The notes beneath the pieces are model-generated. The model was not told the DNA's origin and did no database searches. It saw nothing but the letters and a program-made list of their open reading frames with translations. The translations under genes were made by a program, and so were the position numbers. A stretch of DNA of 64,000 nt from Manduca sexta (Eukaryota; Arthropoda; Insecta; Lepidoptera; Sphingidae): contig NC_051124.1 in the NCBI RefSeq assembly GCF_014839805.1, positions 6,448,001 to 6,512,000 of the forward strand, in the 5' to 3' direction. Below, in pieces: positions 22,441 to 37,024 of the stretch (positions within the stretch are counted from its first letter, which is position 1; every line of letters begins with the position of its first letter).

Positions 22441-25400
22441 CTTTACGCAATTGTTCGTATGTTTTATACGCAGTTCCCTCGTGACGATGAGGGCTGCAAA
22501 GTCTTTGAAACGTCGGGAGAACATTATAATATAAAGAACCGCGATCAAATCCGTAAAACTGATTTATTTTAATGTCGTGAATGACGTCTCGTAGGTCAGT
22601 AATACATTGTTAGGTTGATTATGCGTTGGAAGTTTTAGTAAGTACCTACAAATCTCTGAACAAGAGCGACCGTGTTTACAATTAGTGAAAATATTAGGGT
22701 CTGGAGGTGGTCTACCTTTAGGACCAGTAATCAGTCGCTTTAAGTTACTTCGTTATTTTATGGATTTTTTTACTCTTACAAAAGATTTATTTTTATTTTA
22801 TTAAAACTGCAAGATACTCTCATAGTAAACCTAATGAATTCCGACATTACCTCGACGACTGCAATAAATCGAAAATGATCTTTCAATAAAGTAAATCTAT
22901 CAACTTTGTGACACAAAGAGTTACAGACTTAATATATTTCCCAATGATTTCCTCTGAATATATTTAAACGATTTAGTACGACGAAAATCGTAAAAACGCA
23001 ATCTAAATATCGTAAATCGACAAGGGCAAATGGTATTCGAATCGTAAATTAAACGAAGTAGAGCGATACTTTAGGTAAGTTGATCACTGATGCAGATCAC
23101 ATTAAATAAATGGCACTGAAATGGAATTTCATCTATTTGAGTGCTCCTTGTGTAGGACGTCGGCAGCGAATCAGTGGAGCGTGACGTATTATTTAAATAA
23201 AAAAATCTTCGAGGCCCAGCCTTGCCATGGCTTTGCTAAATTTATATAATTGGCACTGTTTTTAAGTATGCCTTGCCTTGCATTAGACTTGTTGTCGTTT
23301 CGGGCACCAGAAATAATTTAAACATTGTCATATTCATTTAAAGATGTAGGTGTATACTGATATTTTCCATACATTAGTCAACCTACCTCACATTTTTGCT
23401 AAGGGTTAAGAGGAATATTTATTGACCTACCCTCAGTAATAATAATTCTAATTGATTCGAATTTCAAATTTCTTTAGCGAATCTTTAATCGAACATAGAA
23501 GTATCGAACGTGTTTGTCCTACTACGTGACATAGAAGCATTGTCTACCAACTGTCTGGATGACTTAGGCGAATTGTCTATATAACCCGATTCCTGCCGGC
23601 TTCCCTTTATGTTTTTTAATATAATAATTAATATTTATAATTTTTAATATATAAGTAATTATAATAATTACTTATGGAATTGTTAAAAAACAAACTATGT
23701 AAGGTGTATGTTTTGTTGGCTGTTCAAATAAATAAATAATTATAGAATTTATGAACAATATTATTATTATTAGAACGACTTGCAGACGACATTTATGCAT
23801 ATTAGTACTTATGTGTTGTGTCGGGATCCCTTTCGGAGAATTTCACCTTTCACCATTGCTGGATAGCAACAAGAATCTACGCATTCTGAATAAGGTAGAA
23901 TTAGAATAAACGTCACTCAACGGCTAGTTTATAAAATTTAAACGATGAACCGCCGCTATCAATAAACGATCTAAATCGTTTTTTGATCTATCTGTGAAAA
24001 TGGACCAATCAGAACAAAGATTATTTTTTCATATGCTTATAAGTGACTTATTTTGATTGGTTAATCCTCTTGTTTAGATTAAAGATCAAGGTTAGGTTAG
24101 GGTCGTTTATTGAAAAAGGCCGTAAGCCAATGTCCTATTTTTAGAACGATATTACAATGGTGTTAAAAACATGCAAGCGTTCGGAGATAAGTTAAACTCT
24201 AAAAGTAATACCCCTTCAATATCTGTTAATGCTGTTATTAATACAATAACATTTAAAATCCTCATGGTCATCAGGCACAGGTTGTTCGGTCTAAATCTGT
24301 ACCTCTTTTTAGACCGACTTGTGTAAGCGGTCTGAATCCAGCAGCATTTAAAATGAACATCATTTTTTATAATAGAATCACAAAAGAAGACAATTGAAAT
24401 AATTTACGTGCAAAGCTATTCCTTGAATGGTCGTTTTAATATTTAAGTACCTAATGGGTTGTGGGTTAATTTATGTCCTCAACTTTAGTGAGGCCGCTCA
24501 CCGCACCCTAAACTCATTATGATTTATTATATAATACTTGTTGGTATAACACTTGGATGGTTTGCGGTTGTTAAACTAAATACCACTTTACACGCGTAAA
24601 GTTCATTCCGCTAATTAATGCCCGATCACAATAATGTCTATCTCACCTGAATAGATGATGGTTGATGCCAACTTTTTAATTATAAATCTCAGAAACGTTT
24701 CCACACGACAAGTAAAGTTGTCTAACGAGTTTTAAAACAAATATGTAAACGGCTGAAGATTTCAAAATAAGTAAAGGAAAATGAACTCCGTTTCAGAGAT
24801 TTCAAGTCGTAAATTAACTCGCATATTGATATTTTTCCAGAGATAACACGAACTTTCTAGTTACGAGTATGAAGATTATACATTCTGCTGTCCTAGTTTG
24901 TGGAACGTGACGATTCATCCCTATTAAACCATTAGTAGGTTCTAGTTTGTCTGCATTTCATGTGCTTGCTATCACAACATATTAATCTATTTTCAGATAA
25001 CTCTAGTGTAATCGCGACAGGTGTCAAATCACCGGAATTAATTACAAAATTGAATTACTAATACCAAATTGTACTAACATCGAAAAGCCATCCAATGAAA
25101 TATGTTAATTGAACCAAATCACAATAAGTAAAGCTTCGTGAACACGCTGACACTAACCAGTAAATTTTAATTACAAATGTATTAAATTTACTGTTTACAA
25201 AGGGAGAGCTTGGATTCGATTTATAAATTGGCTAAAAATTTTGAGTGGATTTTTTAGAGATTGTAAAGAGTAACACAACAAGTAAGCAACGGATGAAAAT
25301 CAAAATTCATCCTGTAACGTGTTTGAAAAATAGTTAGTAGTAATAGTAGTAGTTAGGTGTCAAGTGAAAAAATACTTATAACAAAGTTACAATATTAATA

Positions 25401-27744
25401 AAAAATTCGGAAGCCAATAAAAAAATTACAGCTATAGTCTAAACACATATTAGTAATAACTATTTTCTGAAATTCGGTACAAAAATGCGTTGTAAATTAT
25501 ATTACTTTCTCATTTAATAGTAATTTATGTAAAATTGCATCATAATCCATGAATAAATTATCGCATTTAACATCTGCTCAATGTTTGTTTGGTAAAAGAT
25601 TTTCTCTTATAATAATATGTTCGCATATTATTTCCTCGTATACAGCTTCTACTCGCCTAGACTTTACATACCTGAGCCTAGTAATATCGCAAGGATTATC
25701 GGCAGAATAAACGCCCCAGGTATGATATCAAACGAAACGAAAATTCCCTTCTCTTCATTTATGTGAACGTGCCACGAAGTCTGTTCAGCGAATTAATAAA
25801 AAACGAGTACGCCTTAGGGCTATAGCGATAAGTTGTGTTTGTAACCAATTTACATATTTATATTATTGAAAGACTGCTCTCAATCTGTACTAATATTTAA
25901 TAGACGTTATTGAGTGCTTAAAAATATTTATACCTTTAGGACCATGACGGAGGTTACAATTAACATTAGTATTGATATGTGGATAGAAATATGTGTATTT
26001 TATACCATCTTATTAACAGTTGGACAAAACATGAGTGTAGTAAAGCATAGTGTTGTAATATATCCGGGCTAAACCAAATATATCAATTCAACAAAATCTG
26101 AATTATATTGCACAATATACTGTTCCTATACATTGAATATTATAATAGTGTTTAAAAGTTTCTAACAATTACAAAATCTTTGTATTCATATTTGTCCCAA
26201 TGTTAAGTATACCTTAAAAAAATATATTACTCTTTTTGTTCCTCGTTATATATTAGACAAGGTTTTAAAAGACATCCCCCGAGAATTGCTAGGACTATCA
26301 AACAAGAAGAGCAGCGAACGAAAGCTAGCCTGCTATAATAATGAAAGACGAAGGTAAAATAATACGATCGTATGAAGCCAGACCAATTTAATGTGATCAA
26401 TGTAGACCGAGGCAAAAACAAAGCAGTTTGATGTCTCTTTTTATTCGCTTATTCCATGCCTCGTGTATTATTTACGTTGATTCATCTAATATATATAAAT
26501 ACCTATGTATGTTTGTATTTTATGCGCTCTCATACCGTTCATTCGATTGAGATATAACTTTGTGAACTTATTGCTTTCGCCCGCATTAAGGCATGGTACA
26601 ATTAATTTATTTAGCTCATAAACATCTTGCGCACATGCCGCGTGGTGAGGAAAACTGGTAGAAGAACATTACCGTAAAAAATCCTTGGTCCCTATAAGAT
26701 GCAATAATTTTGGCACTGATAGATAGCGCTGATTTTGAGACAGGTAAAAAACGTGAAACAAAGTGCACATACTTTTTGTCAGTACTGCATGACAATATAC
26801 GCTGAAATGCTTCCCAAGAGATAAATAAAAGATGCGCCTCGGAGCATAAACCCATTTAAATAGAGTTTTTGTAAAAAATTCTAGCACATTTCTTTAGGGA
26901 GCCAGTACGTATCTAACAAAGCCGTATAGATAAGTAAAATCACGTGATGATCTTTTTACCTTTTAATCTCGGTTTGATCGCTAAGAAATTCTTATATCAC
27001 AACTATTTACCAAAAAAAAACTGAAAAATAACACAAGTTTCTTAGTAACAACGCAATCAATCTTCGTCTACATAAATAGGTATATTTAACGGCTGAAAGC
27101 AGATTATTTTTATATTGGCGAAATAAAATTAAGCGCTGACGAAGTAAAATTGAACAAGGAAAGTCGTCTTGAGATAATACGGCTTAATAAGCGAAGCCTA
27201 TTGATTACGGCAGCAAAGCGGTTTTGTGCTGATAATAGCTTGTGTAAAAATTAATAAGCTGTACTCAAGTAAATAAAATTTGAGATATTAAACACAGTAT
27301 TCAAAGATAAGCTAGATGTATTTCAACAGAAATGCTGGCTTGCTTCTTGTTTGGTTGTTATGCAATAATCAGCTATTGTTGTCTTTTATCTTTTAATGTT
27401 GTGAATATTTCAGTTAATTTTATTCAGTTGAGTACTACAGCTTATTAATTTAACACTTTTTCGTGGCCGTATAAAACAAAACGATGTAGGTATATAATTA
27501 AATGTATCTAGATTCCAAAGTATTAGCGTGGTGCCATACACAATTTCAAACGGATGTTCCACGATTTTAGATACCTAATGCTATTATAATTAGGTTAATT
27601 GAATATCAGGAAATGAGCTGCGAAAGTGGATTAAACAGTTTTCCAACGCATTATTCATAACTGAAATGATTTTAGTTTGAATAAGGTCATTATCGCCCCA
27701 TTAGTATATACTCGGTAGACATCGGTTAATTATAATAAAATCCG
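22441..27744. other. Long non-coding stretch
   Basis: AT-rich with no recognised gene. A near-perfect 12-bp-arm palindrome lies at 23651-23675. The minus-strand frames at 26227-26887 have no recognisable protein features. Confidence 0.45.
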
Positions 27745-27985
27745 GACTGCCTCGAAGGCGTAGTTATATCACCGTACGACTACAGTGCTGAGATCTTAGG
27801 TTCGATCCCCGGGTTGAAGAAAGTGATATTGAATATCTACTCAGAATAGTTCAGTTCAGTAGTCTGCAATATGTACCCGATATGGCAATAGGCTCGCCCC
27901 TAACACATCATGGGTAGCTTATCATCTAACGCTTACGCCTCTGCCTACCCCTTCGGGGATAAAAGGCGTGAGTGTGTTTGTAAAA
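27745..27985 (+). repeat. SINE family A copy 2 (tRNA-derived)
   Basis: The head is CTGCCTCGAAGGCGTAGTTATA (box A-like), and box B is GGTTCGATCCC at about 27800. The body has GATATGGCAATAGGCTCGCCCC, and the tail CCTACCCCTTCGGGGATAAAAGGCG carries a small CCCCTTCGGGG hairpin. The most complete copy of this family here. Confidence 0.65.
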
Positions 27986-28544
27986 TTTTAAAAATTCACC
28001 TTTAATTGTTTTTGTTTTCATATTTCATGAACAACCTATTTCAAAGTCCTATTTCTATAAATTTTCTAGAGCTGGAACACCTAAAAATTAAAATTAAGAA
28101 TTTTCTTTTAATCCATACCCAAAATCTTTAGAAAATAGTGAAGATTTATTGTAACCTACTGAAAATATATTCTAAGCTAAGGAAGTAGAGATGGTTAATA
28201 ATGACATTATGGCATCAAGTATTGACAACATGACACACGACTGACATAATGTAGTTAAGAAGAGGAAACTGCTTTTATTGTGCGCGTTATCTTGGGTTTA
28301 TTCATGTTCTTACAAATATCATTTGAGGGAATTATTTATTTTAGTTCCCTTATCTTTTTTTATAAATATTTTAGTATTCCAAGCATTATCTGTTATTTAT
28401 AAATTCACAACATTTAATTGAATATTGCATGTTGATCTATTGAAATTAATGTTAATACTGTTTATAATAAATCAAGAATGTTAAATTCAGCTATAATGAT
28501 GGCAAGATAACTCTTTATTGAAGATCACATAAATATATAAAAAA

Positions 28545-28650
28545 CACACACACACAGAAAGATACTTATTAACTATATAGCTAGTGTAACAATAGGCGGT
28601 CTTATCGCTAAGAGCGATCTCTTCCAGACAACCATAATGATAGAACGCAA
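28545..28650 (-). repeat. LINE/SINE 3'-end fragment (family E)
   Basis: On the minus strand it reads GTCTGGAAGAGATCGCT...AGCGATAAGACCGCCTATTG. It is the partner of 31205-31345. A short CA-repeat (28543-28556) lies at the tail side. Confidence 0.5.
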
Positions 28651-29188
28651 TGTCCATTGTTGTTATTAGGAAATTGAATCTTAAGATATCATGTATAACT
28701 ATCGGTGTTGTTACATCTTAAATAAATTACATAAATATAATAAAGATCACGCCTTTTGTTAAATCAGCATATCACCAGTCTCTTAAATATGCTTTATAAA
28801 ATAATCGACAATGTTTTAATTCCAAAATTAAAAATGAGTGGCTCCGATACTCTTGGTACCAGTTAAATAGTAACTCGTTTAGTACCACACTAATCTCACT
28901 AAAGACATCCAAGCAAACTCGCGAAAATCAAAGACAAAGGTGAAAACTGTTGTAATACCTTTTAGGAGTTAACCAGTGCATTAGATTCAGTAGCAATTAA
29001 GCCTGAGATTGAATAGAGATGAAAGTGGGCTTGCATCAGCGGATTGCAGCGGTTGTAATCTGAGGAGAGTGCATTCTCGTACCCCGGGACCTGACAGGGT
29101 CGACTCAATCTCGCGTATTGTATTAACAAATATAATTGCATTACATTACTTACCATTCATAGGCGGGAGCTGCAATGTTGCAGATAAA

Positions 29189-29578
29189 TTAAATTGGTGA
29201 CATGTGCCGCGTTGCTAATGTATGAAATGTTTTTTGTGTCGAAATAACATGTCGGCTTTGACAAAAGGTAATTGCATGTCGAGTAATTGTAGAAATTCGT
29301 AAAGGGAAAACATTGTGGATTATGTCATATTCTCGCTCGGTTATAAATACAAGTATAAAAAATGTTACTACTGTAGGAACTGTATCTACTCGTGTTTTAG
29401 TATACTTAGTCTTCGGTTGACTAATAATAGAATAGATTAAAGTGGTAAATAGCTCTAAATATAGAATTAACGTCCCTATTTTTTTTATCGATTGTACAGC
29501 TTCTTCTATAGATTCTGCATTGATATAGCTTACATGGCAGAAATTCAAGTAGGTTTTAACTTTTTCTATAGTGCGCAT
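29189..29578 (-). CDS. Unrecognised 129-codon ORF, probably not a gene
   Basis: An ATG-initiated frame of 129 residues begins MRTIEKVKTYLNFC and has two hydrophobic stretches at about 33-52 and 68-80. I recognise no domain, and no splice-linked neighbour was found. Composition and length are compatible with a chance ORF in AT-rich DNA. Listed only because it is among the longest open frames outside the named genes. Confidence 0.12.
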   Translation of the reverse strand: MRTIEKVKTYLNFCHVSYINAESIEEAVQSIKKIGTLILYLELFTTLIYSIISQPKTKYTKTRVDTVPTVVTFFILVFITEREYDIIHNVFPLRISTITRHAITFCQSRHVISTQKTFHTLATRHMSPI

Positions 29579-31204
29579 ATTGATTTATTATATTTACGCG
29601 AATGTTAGACATTGTATTAATTTATTTTACGGATTTTATCGAGATTTTTTATATTATAATTTTTAATAGTGCCCATGGCAATGATGTACAATATAATGCA
29701 AGTTATTCTTTTTACATAATTGATAACATGTATATTATTTGTAACTATAACGGAAGTCGTTGCTAAAATTACTTAGGTAAGATTTACTAATATTTATTAA
29801 ATGGTTTCCTTCCTGACTCATCACACGTAAAACACTTTTCCGGAAAAAAAACAATCAAACTAAAATGAAATACATGCCAATTACACTAAACAGAGCGTAA
29901 TTTTCGGGTAGTAAAATAAATTAAGAAATAGATTCTGGAGCCGTAGCTGAGACGCCTTTCTACAATCGTTAACGCTAATACAAAACAAAAAATGTATGAT
30001 GTAAACAAGTGCAAACGATAGACTTATCGATCGTTAATGATTATAGTGCGATGATAATTAGCTAGTTACGCTACGCAGTCTTTAAGTTGCATCTATATTA
30101 TAATTATTTTCAACAATGTACACAAATTACTATCCGCGTTGTATGAAGGGATCTTCATGATTAAATGTACATTTAGTAAATTACAAAGTTTTGTTTAAAA
30201 GCATCTAACGAGCGCATGCCTTTGCATTGCAAAAGCGGCAAGGGATTTGCTAATGCACGTTAAGATTAATTCCAGCACGCTTTCTTATTTAAACTATTCA
30301 TTTATGCATATTCCTATTTAGTATTTCCATCATCATTAACTGACTACTTCTTTATTTTTCATGAATATATTTTTAAATACTATAGTTTGTGAGAAAGAGC
30401 GCAAAGTATGTTATTAAAATAAATAGTTTGATTTTCTTTCCGTCAACTAGTTGAATTTTGCAGAGTGTATGGATTTCTTGATACCATAGGTCCTTAAGCG
30501 AGCAAGTATTTTGAGAGGATTTCCATTAGCAATAATTACATACAATAGTAAAAAAATCTTATCCATAAGAATGTGTTACCCGCATAAAAGGGAAATAGGG
30601 CTTGGAAATGTGACAGGGGTGTTTGGGCCTCCGGAAATCTTACTATTGCATAGGAAACGCAATTGCCGGTGGTCATGGCATGTTTCTTTGCAATTATGTG
30701 GGTTGCAGACCAAGAGCTAAGCGAAGTTAATAGACCTTAGCGCAAATAGTTGAGAAAATTGCCCTTAGCATATAACTTAGTTTACATAGCTTGCAATCAG
30801 CACACAAGTACAAAAATATCTCAACTGTGCGAACTGAACTAAATATTTAGCTTAGCTTTAGGTCTGCAACTGGCATTAGATAGAACTACCCCCATGAGCA
30901 AGCCCGGAAACAAATATATTTTCATCATGACTAACCTACCATAAATAAAATCGTAAAAGTCAAAACAGTAACGAATATAAATCATAGAGAAAAGCTTTAA
31001 TGGAATGATTCGTTCAGATGAATACTCGGTCAACTAATTGTTTAAGTTTATCCTTTTAAAAGAGTTTTATTTTGAACAGTTAATACGGAATAAAATGTGA
31101 TGCAAATATTAAACACATAACAATTACAGTCCAGGCATCCGTAGCAGTATAATGTAAACGTGCAGTTTTTTACTATCATAGTACAGCGGAACGTGAAAAA
31201 AACA

Positions 31205-31345
31205 TAAAGCTGGCCGGCATTATGAGTCGGTACTCCGGTGTTCTGGAAGAGGTCGCTTTTTAATGATTATACCGCCTATCAGTGCACATTTTATGATGTA
31301 ATAATTGTATGCATTTTTCTGTATTTGGTGTATACAATAAATTGT
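31205..31345 (+). repeat. LINE/SINE 3'-end fragment (family E), sense copy
   Basis: GGTGTTCTGGAAGAGGTCGC...ACCGCCTATCAG is followed by a T-rich stretch ending TGTATACAATAAATTG, an AATAAA-containing 3' terminus. The core is shared with the antisense copy at 28545-28650. Confidence 0.5.
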
Positions 31346-31601
31346 TTTCATTCATTTATTCGTTATTGTGCCTATCTATTTATTTATTTATAAAGATACA
31401 CTAAATAGATTGCTGATAATAATAATCTAAATTACATTACAGAGGAGCTACTAGTCAGTATCCAAATAGAAGTGTATACTACTTATCCAAATTAGGTGAG
31501 ACGTACATGTTATATAGTTACAAAATAATAAGAATATGAAATATAAAAGCCCTGCTCAAGAATCATTTCGGTACAATGGTCATCAAGCAATAAAAAAGAT
31601 T

Positions 31602-31816
31602 CATCATCATCAGCCCTGTGTTATATACTGTCCTACTGTTGGGCATGGGCGTCCTCTACTACTGAGAGGGATTAGGCCTTAGTCCACCACGCTAGCCTCG
31701 TGCGGATTGGTAGACTTCACACACCCTCGAAATTCCTATAGAGAACTTCTCAGGTATGCAGGTTGCCTCACGATGTTGTCCTTCACCGTTAAAGCAAGCG
31801 ATAATTCACAAAGAAT
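31602..31816 (-). repeat. SINE family C tail, 5'-truncated, with target duplication
   Basis: Starts with a TCA-repeat tail (TGATGATGATGA on the minus strand) and contains only the body and 3' end of family C; the tRNA head is missing. The 11-bp direct repeat TAAAAAAGATT flanks it at 31591-31601 and 31817-31827. The truncation is therefore original to the insertion. The part present is the segment SINEs share with RTE-type LINEs, so this could equally be a truncated LINE. Confidence 0.75.
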
Positions 31817-31827
31817 TAAAAAAGATT

Positions 31828-34800
31828 ACTGAGTACTGAAATACAACTTAAAATCAGAAAAGACGAGACAGAACTGAGCATTTATTGTCACTGACAGCCT
31901 GCGTGATACAGTGTGCCATCAGTCGAGTGTGAAACGGGAGGCTCCGAGATTGAGCGGGCGAAAAATTTGTCCACGGATGCTTCTATTAACAATGAAAATC
32001 GTCCACAACATGGTGAATTGAGTTTAAAAATGAAACATTAAACAGTGGGATGCTCTGCGGAAAAAACGCTCGAAATTTTTATTTTGTATAAAAATAACGC
32101 TTGCTGTCATAGTATCTTCTACGGAACTAAGGTTGGCGAATCCTGTCTGCTAAATATAGCTCCGCAGAACTATTCGAGTATAAATTTATTTTGAATGAAC
32201 ATATGTGGCTGCGAATTCTAATAATATAATATTAAGATATGAATATTCTGTGGTGTATTTTTCAGAACTGGAACGTTTCATACCCACAACGATTTTAAAC
32301 ACAATATTAAATATATTTTCGGATCACAAATTTTGTCTCGGACAAAGGATCAAAACAACGATCTCTCGTTTCACAGTCTGGTCATTTTTCTATTCGTCAC
32401 GGAAGACATATGCTTTTCTATTTATATATACTTATATTTTTATTTTATCTAAAAAATAAAAAACGTTATAAGTATTTTTTCTTATTTTACTTAGATTTAT
32501 ATTTAAAACTGCTCGTAATATGTAATGTGTGAATATTTAGTTAAATTAACACATTTTACATAAATTCTACTTATAATACTAATAAAATATATCACTTTGG
32601 GCAAAATTGAGTTGTGCATTACTTCATTCATTAGGTTATTAATTGGATTCGCTACATTGTTGGCGAGGCTTTGAATAATACCCACCAAAATTAGTTGCTA
32701 CGTAAATAAATCGTCACGGCTATGCATTCGTTAATTTGCATGGTATGTCGGCAAACATCGATACAATTAAGTGGCGTGTAAGCGGCTTACGAACTAGATG
32801 GTAATTAAGACCAATGCATTAGTACTATGGGGTTGGAATGGGAATAATATATAACAGGAGTATTATTATCTGTATTAAATAAGTAAACAGTGTACAGAAC
32901 CGATTCATTTTTATTTATTTTATCTAAATTTAAAATGCGTGTGCAGTTCAGGATAAGTTAATGGATGGACAGATGGATCAAATCCAGACAATGTTCACGT
33001 GCTATAAAAGCTTATACTCAAACACCGATTAAAGTGTTTGGATCTATTGAAAAGTTCTCTATAAAATAATCGTTTTGATTATAAATTTTGTTGTTGATTT
33101 TATGGTATGAGTTTTTAACATCAAAATACATCAGTGAGAAAACAATCAGTTGAGTTGCATTATTTTATAATATTTCTCATCGACTCATAAAACAAAAATG
33201 TAAATATAAACTGTAATAATAATGACTAGCTTTTAGAATTTAGAAAAATATGTTCCAAACCAACATATAAAAAAAAATATTTTACCCATATCCATTATTC
33301 GCGGTGTATATATAAGTACTTACCAATCAACAGTGTCCAACTATTATTCCGGTTTAAGTACAATAGCCAGTGTAAGTACGGGCTATGAGACTTGAGTCAT
33401 AATATTAAGGTCCCCTAATCGTATTCTTCATCACTGAAGGTCGTGTCCCTTGTAACGCTTTGAGGAGTCGATGACGAGATATTTCTATGCCCTCCTGTCT
33501 TCTGCTTTCCACAGCGCACTGGTAATAGGAAGTCTCGTTATAGTTTTTTGATTAGACCGGCGGGAAGGTGGACTATGGTCTTATCGAATGTTAGAGTAAT
33601 AGATTTCAATTTCTATGGAATTATTCAATATTAATCTTCCGACGTTGATTGTTAAGAATTTTTGTCGCAATCTATTACTATTTATGAGGTAATAAAAACG
33701 CGAAGGCCCACCTAATTTTAAAATATTCAGTAAATCGGTTTATGAAGTATAAAGACTTTTGATTAGATTGTAACATACTACTACCTACATATAATAATAT
33801 TTTATAATAAAAGAACTAACAAAAAATGTTTATATGTATATTGTTTTCGCCCTACAATACAAAAAATTGCCAAAAACGTGAATGGTAGGCGTTGTTATAA
33901 ACCGGGTACATTACCTTAAAACAAGTCATAAAATGTCACTCTGTTTTTATTTTAAATTAATATAATCGTAACTTTATATATGTTTTATATTTAAATACGA
34001 TAAGCTATATTCAGATAATTATTTTAAAAATAGGGGAACTATTTTTCAATAGATTATAACTGATCTCGCCAATTATCAACCACAACACCTCATAATATAC
34101 GTATAGAGGAATCAGACCACACTGGCCTTGTAATAGCATACATAAAGTAAATGTATGTAAATTCCTGCCAGTGTTCTAGTTAAAGCTTTGAAATGATAGC
34201 ACTCATTTATCCTCCCGCGCGGAGTACATTGATAATGGCGCGCTACCCACTTCCGGCTCTACACTAACAAATGCCACTGCACGTTAGATAAACTGAAAAA
34301 CTAGTTAAAATATTTTCGAGGTTTGTTATTTCATTCTATCTGCTTCGTTTAAGCATAAGTAGATTGTTTTGGAATTGAAAATGTCTGTATATTTTAAAAT
34401 TTTGATGTCAGTACTAAATGATGATGCTTATGACAGTGAGAAGTCTGTAAACAGATTAAAGTACTACTATTTATTTCATGTAGTCTTTGAAAAGTCACAT
34501 ATTTTAGACTACAAAAATTTTAAAGGTAGGTTTTGCGCAAGCTTGCTCTTATTCATATTATTACAATATAAACCGCGTAAAGACCGCGTTTAAGTGACGT
34601 ATTTTATTAAATTATTGATTAATTTGTTAACTCTTTGTGTATACCTAACAGAAGATAATATTCTTATACGTAAGATAAGGTACGTTTCTTTAACAATATA
34701 TACACATAAACATCTTCACTTAATGGTCGTTTAAAATAAATACCACTATTGTCCTTGACTGCTCTTTTGTTACGTATTGTTCATTTTCCACCGTAATATT

Positions 34801-35789
34801 TTACAATGAAAACGTTCACGTACAGTATTTTCCGTACATTTAACTCTATTACCAATTCTGTCTCGATACGTCGTGCGAGTGCTCATTCCGAACCCCATTA
34901 AGTAGGGAAAAGCCATCATTGCATCCATTTTCCCCACTTTAGGTCAACACAATGGAAACGTACCGTATCTTAAACAAATGTGTAGCGGAAACCCCGAAAA
35001 TTAGGGTGCCACTGAGAACGTATATATAGGTTCTTTTATTTAAGTGTATAATTTATTTAATTGTATCACTTGAGGGATTCTATTTTATACATGTCGCACC
35101 CGAGTCATGAGTACGGAATTGAAACGAACATGACCGTCATAATGACGTGTACGAAGTCTTGGCGGGTGGGAGTAGATAGTGATTATAAAAGATCATTCCC
35201 AAATTGTCGGGATTCAGTTTACTTTCACTATAAGCCTAGAAACTTTGCTTTGTATCGTGATTGTATTCTATCGTGCCTGTCAAGTAAATAATTACCTAAT
35301 CATCATAACTGATATTTCTCGTCAGTTACTTGCTCATGCCCACAATTAATGATCAAGGAAATAACGATCATCCGATATTTTTATGAGTCCAAACTAACAT
35401 AGTAGGAGATTTGATTTATTGTTTAGATCTTTGCTTAAAGCCTAATACGTGTAATTTTTTTGTAAATAAATATAATTGTAGACAAATATGAAATTAGGAA
35501 AATATATGTGTTCTCTAACTTACTAATACATTGTTTGGAGCTAATATAAATAGAATCACTTTAATTTGTATGAAAACTTTGACGTACTATTTTTGCAGGT
35601 TGGCGCTCTCTTTTTTGCGACTCTACATTACACGTTTAGTTCATAGAAAATGATAATATACACGGTGGATTGAAGGTCCGTCAAAGTTCCTTATTATAGC
35701 TTAAAAAATGACACGTAGAGCATATTTCACATATTATATTGTCTGCTATACCAATGCAAAAATCATCTAAAAACGAATTTTCTTAATTG
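31828..35789. other. Long non-coding stretch
   Basis: No gene recognised. A block at about 33400-33590 (CTTTGAGGAGTCGATGACGA, CCCTCCTGTCTTCTGCTTTC) has the look of a transposon remnant but no family is assigned. Confidence 0.4.
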
Positions 35790-36110
35790 CTAGAGAAACG
35801 ATTTCGCTTGTCGTTGCACCCTTTGACCTTCTTTAAAGTCGCCCCAACGATACGACGTGTACATGAAACTGCCTAGACTTTCAGATCTGTCAGAATAATA
35901 GGGGACCGGACAAATTTTCAGAAGGTGTTTTAAATTGATCATTGTGGATATAAATAGCCAAGAAAAATAGTATTTTGCACAAATAAAGCTTAAAAAGTAC
36001 ATAAAACCATGCCTAAATTTTAAATAGCTATAATTCCCGCGCAAACGCTACATTATGTCATTTCGTCTCGTGTGACGTCATACGTGGATAAAGCAACTTG
36101 ACAAGTCTTG
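35790..36110. repeat. Inverted module pair, left copy (GGGGACCGGACA and TGACGTCA)
   Basis: ATAGGGGACCGGACA at about 35897 is followed about 160 bases later by TGTGACGTCATACGTGG near 36071. The same two words occur in reverse order and orientation in 37025-37390. Between them the resemblance is weak. Confidence 0.35.
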
Positions 36111-37024
36111 TCATTTGAACAGTGATTCAATAATGCCAGATTAGAGTTATTTACCCTAGATTTAAGGTAAAACTGAATCAGCAGGGTATTTTTTTATGGT
36201 AGTTTTGGGGTAATTCTACGAGTTAAGGTATTAAAGCTATTGTTTCACGGTATTGTAATAAATATTGAGCTTAGAGAAAGATGTTTCCTACAAAAATTGT
36301 AGGCCATGAAACAATTATAATTTTTTATTCAATACAATTTTCGTGTACAGCTAGTTGTTCCTAATAAAATGAGATAATTAAATTAATAATTATTGAAGTA
36401 GAAGTGAAGAAAGAAGTGGCGTCTGCATAGATAAGGATATAGAAAAAAAAGTACCGAATTATTTATGATTGGTTTAAGGGTAAAATTTTAAATTCCAAAT
36501 AATCCTGTGGTAAAGAGAAATTATGATCTGGCAACATTGCATAGACCGTGTTATCTCAGGCAATCTCAGGTTACTGTGTAACAACCAGAATTCTATATAA
36601 ATAAATATTCTATTCCATATCATGTGGCAGCTAAAACATAAATAAATACATCTCATAACCATAACCTCCTTAGGTGTACAAATGATTTAATTAATTGAAA
36701 TATTCATCGATTTATTTTAAACCGAAACACTATTTTTATTTACTTACATCAAAGTGATCCTCACAAAACTAAATCGGTGAGTCTGCAGACATTCTGTCTT
36801 AGGTTCGTCTTGCTAACTGCAACCACTTTATTCGTATATCTGCTTTTCGTGGTACATCAATAAATAATTTGTTTATGCGGTCCATTATGATTAACGATTA
36901 AACAATCTGTAAACGTTAAGCTGGAAGATAGTAACAACGTCCCGTATAAATTAATATTAATTATTAGAGCACTTCTGTGTCAAAAAACACATTTAAAGCA
37001 TTAAAATAACACAACGCGGTATGA

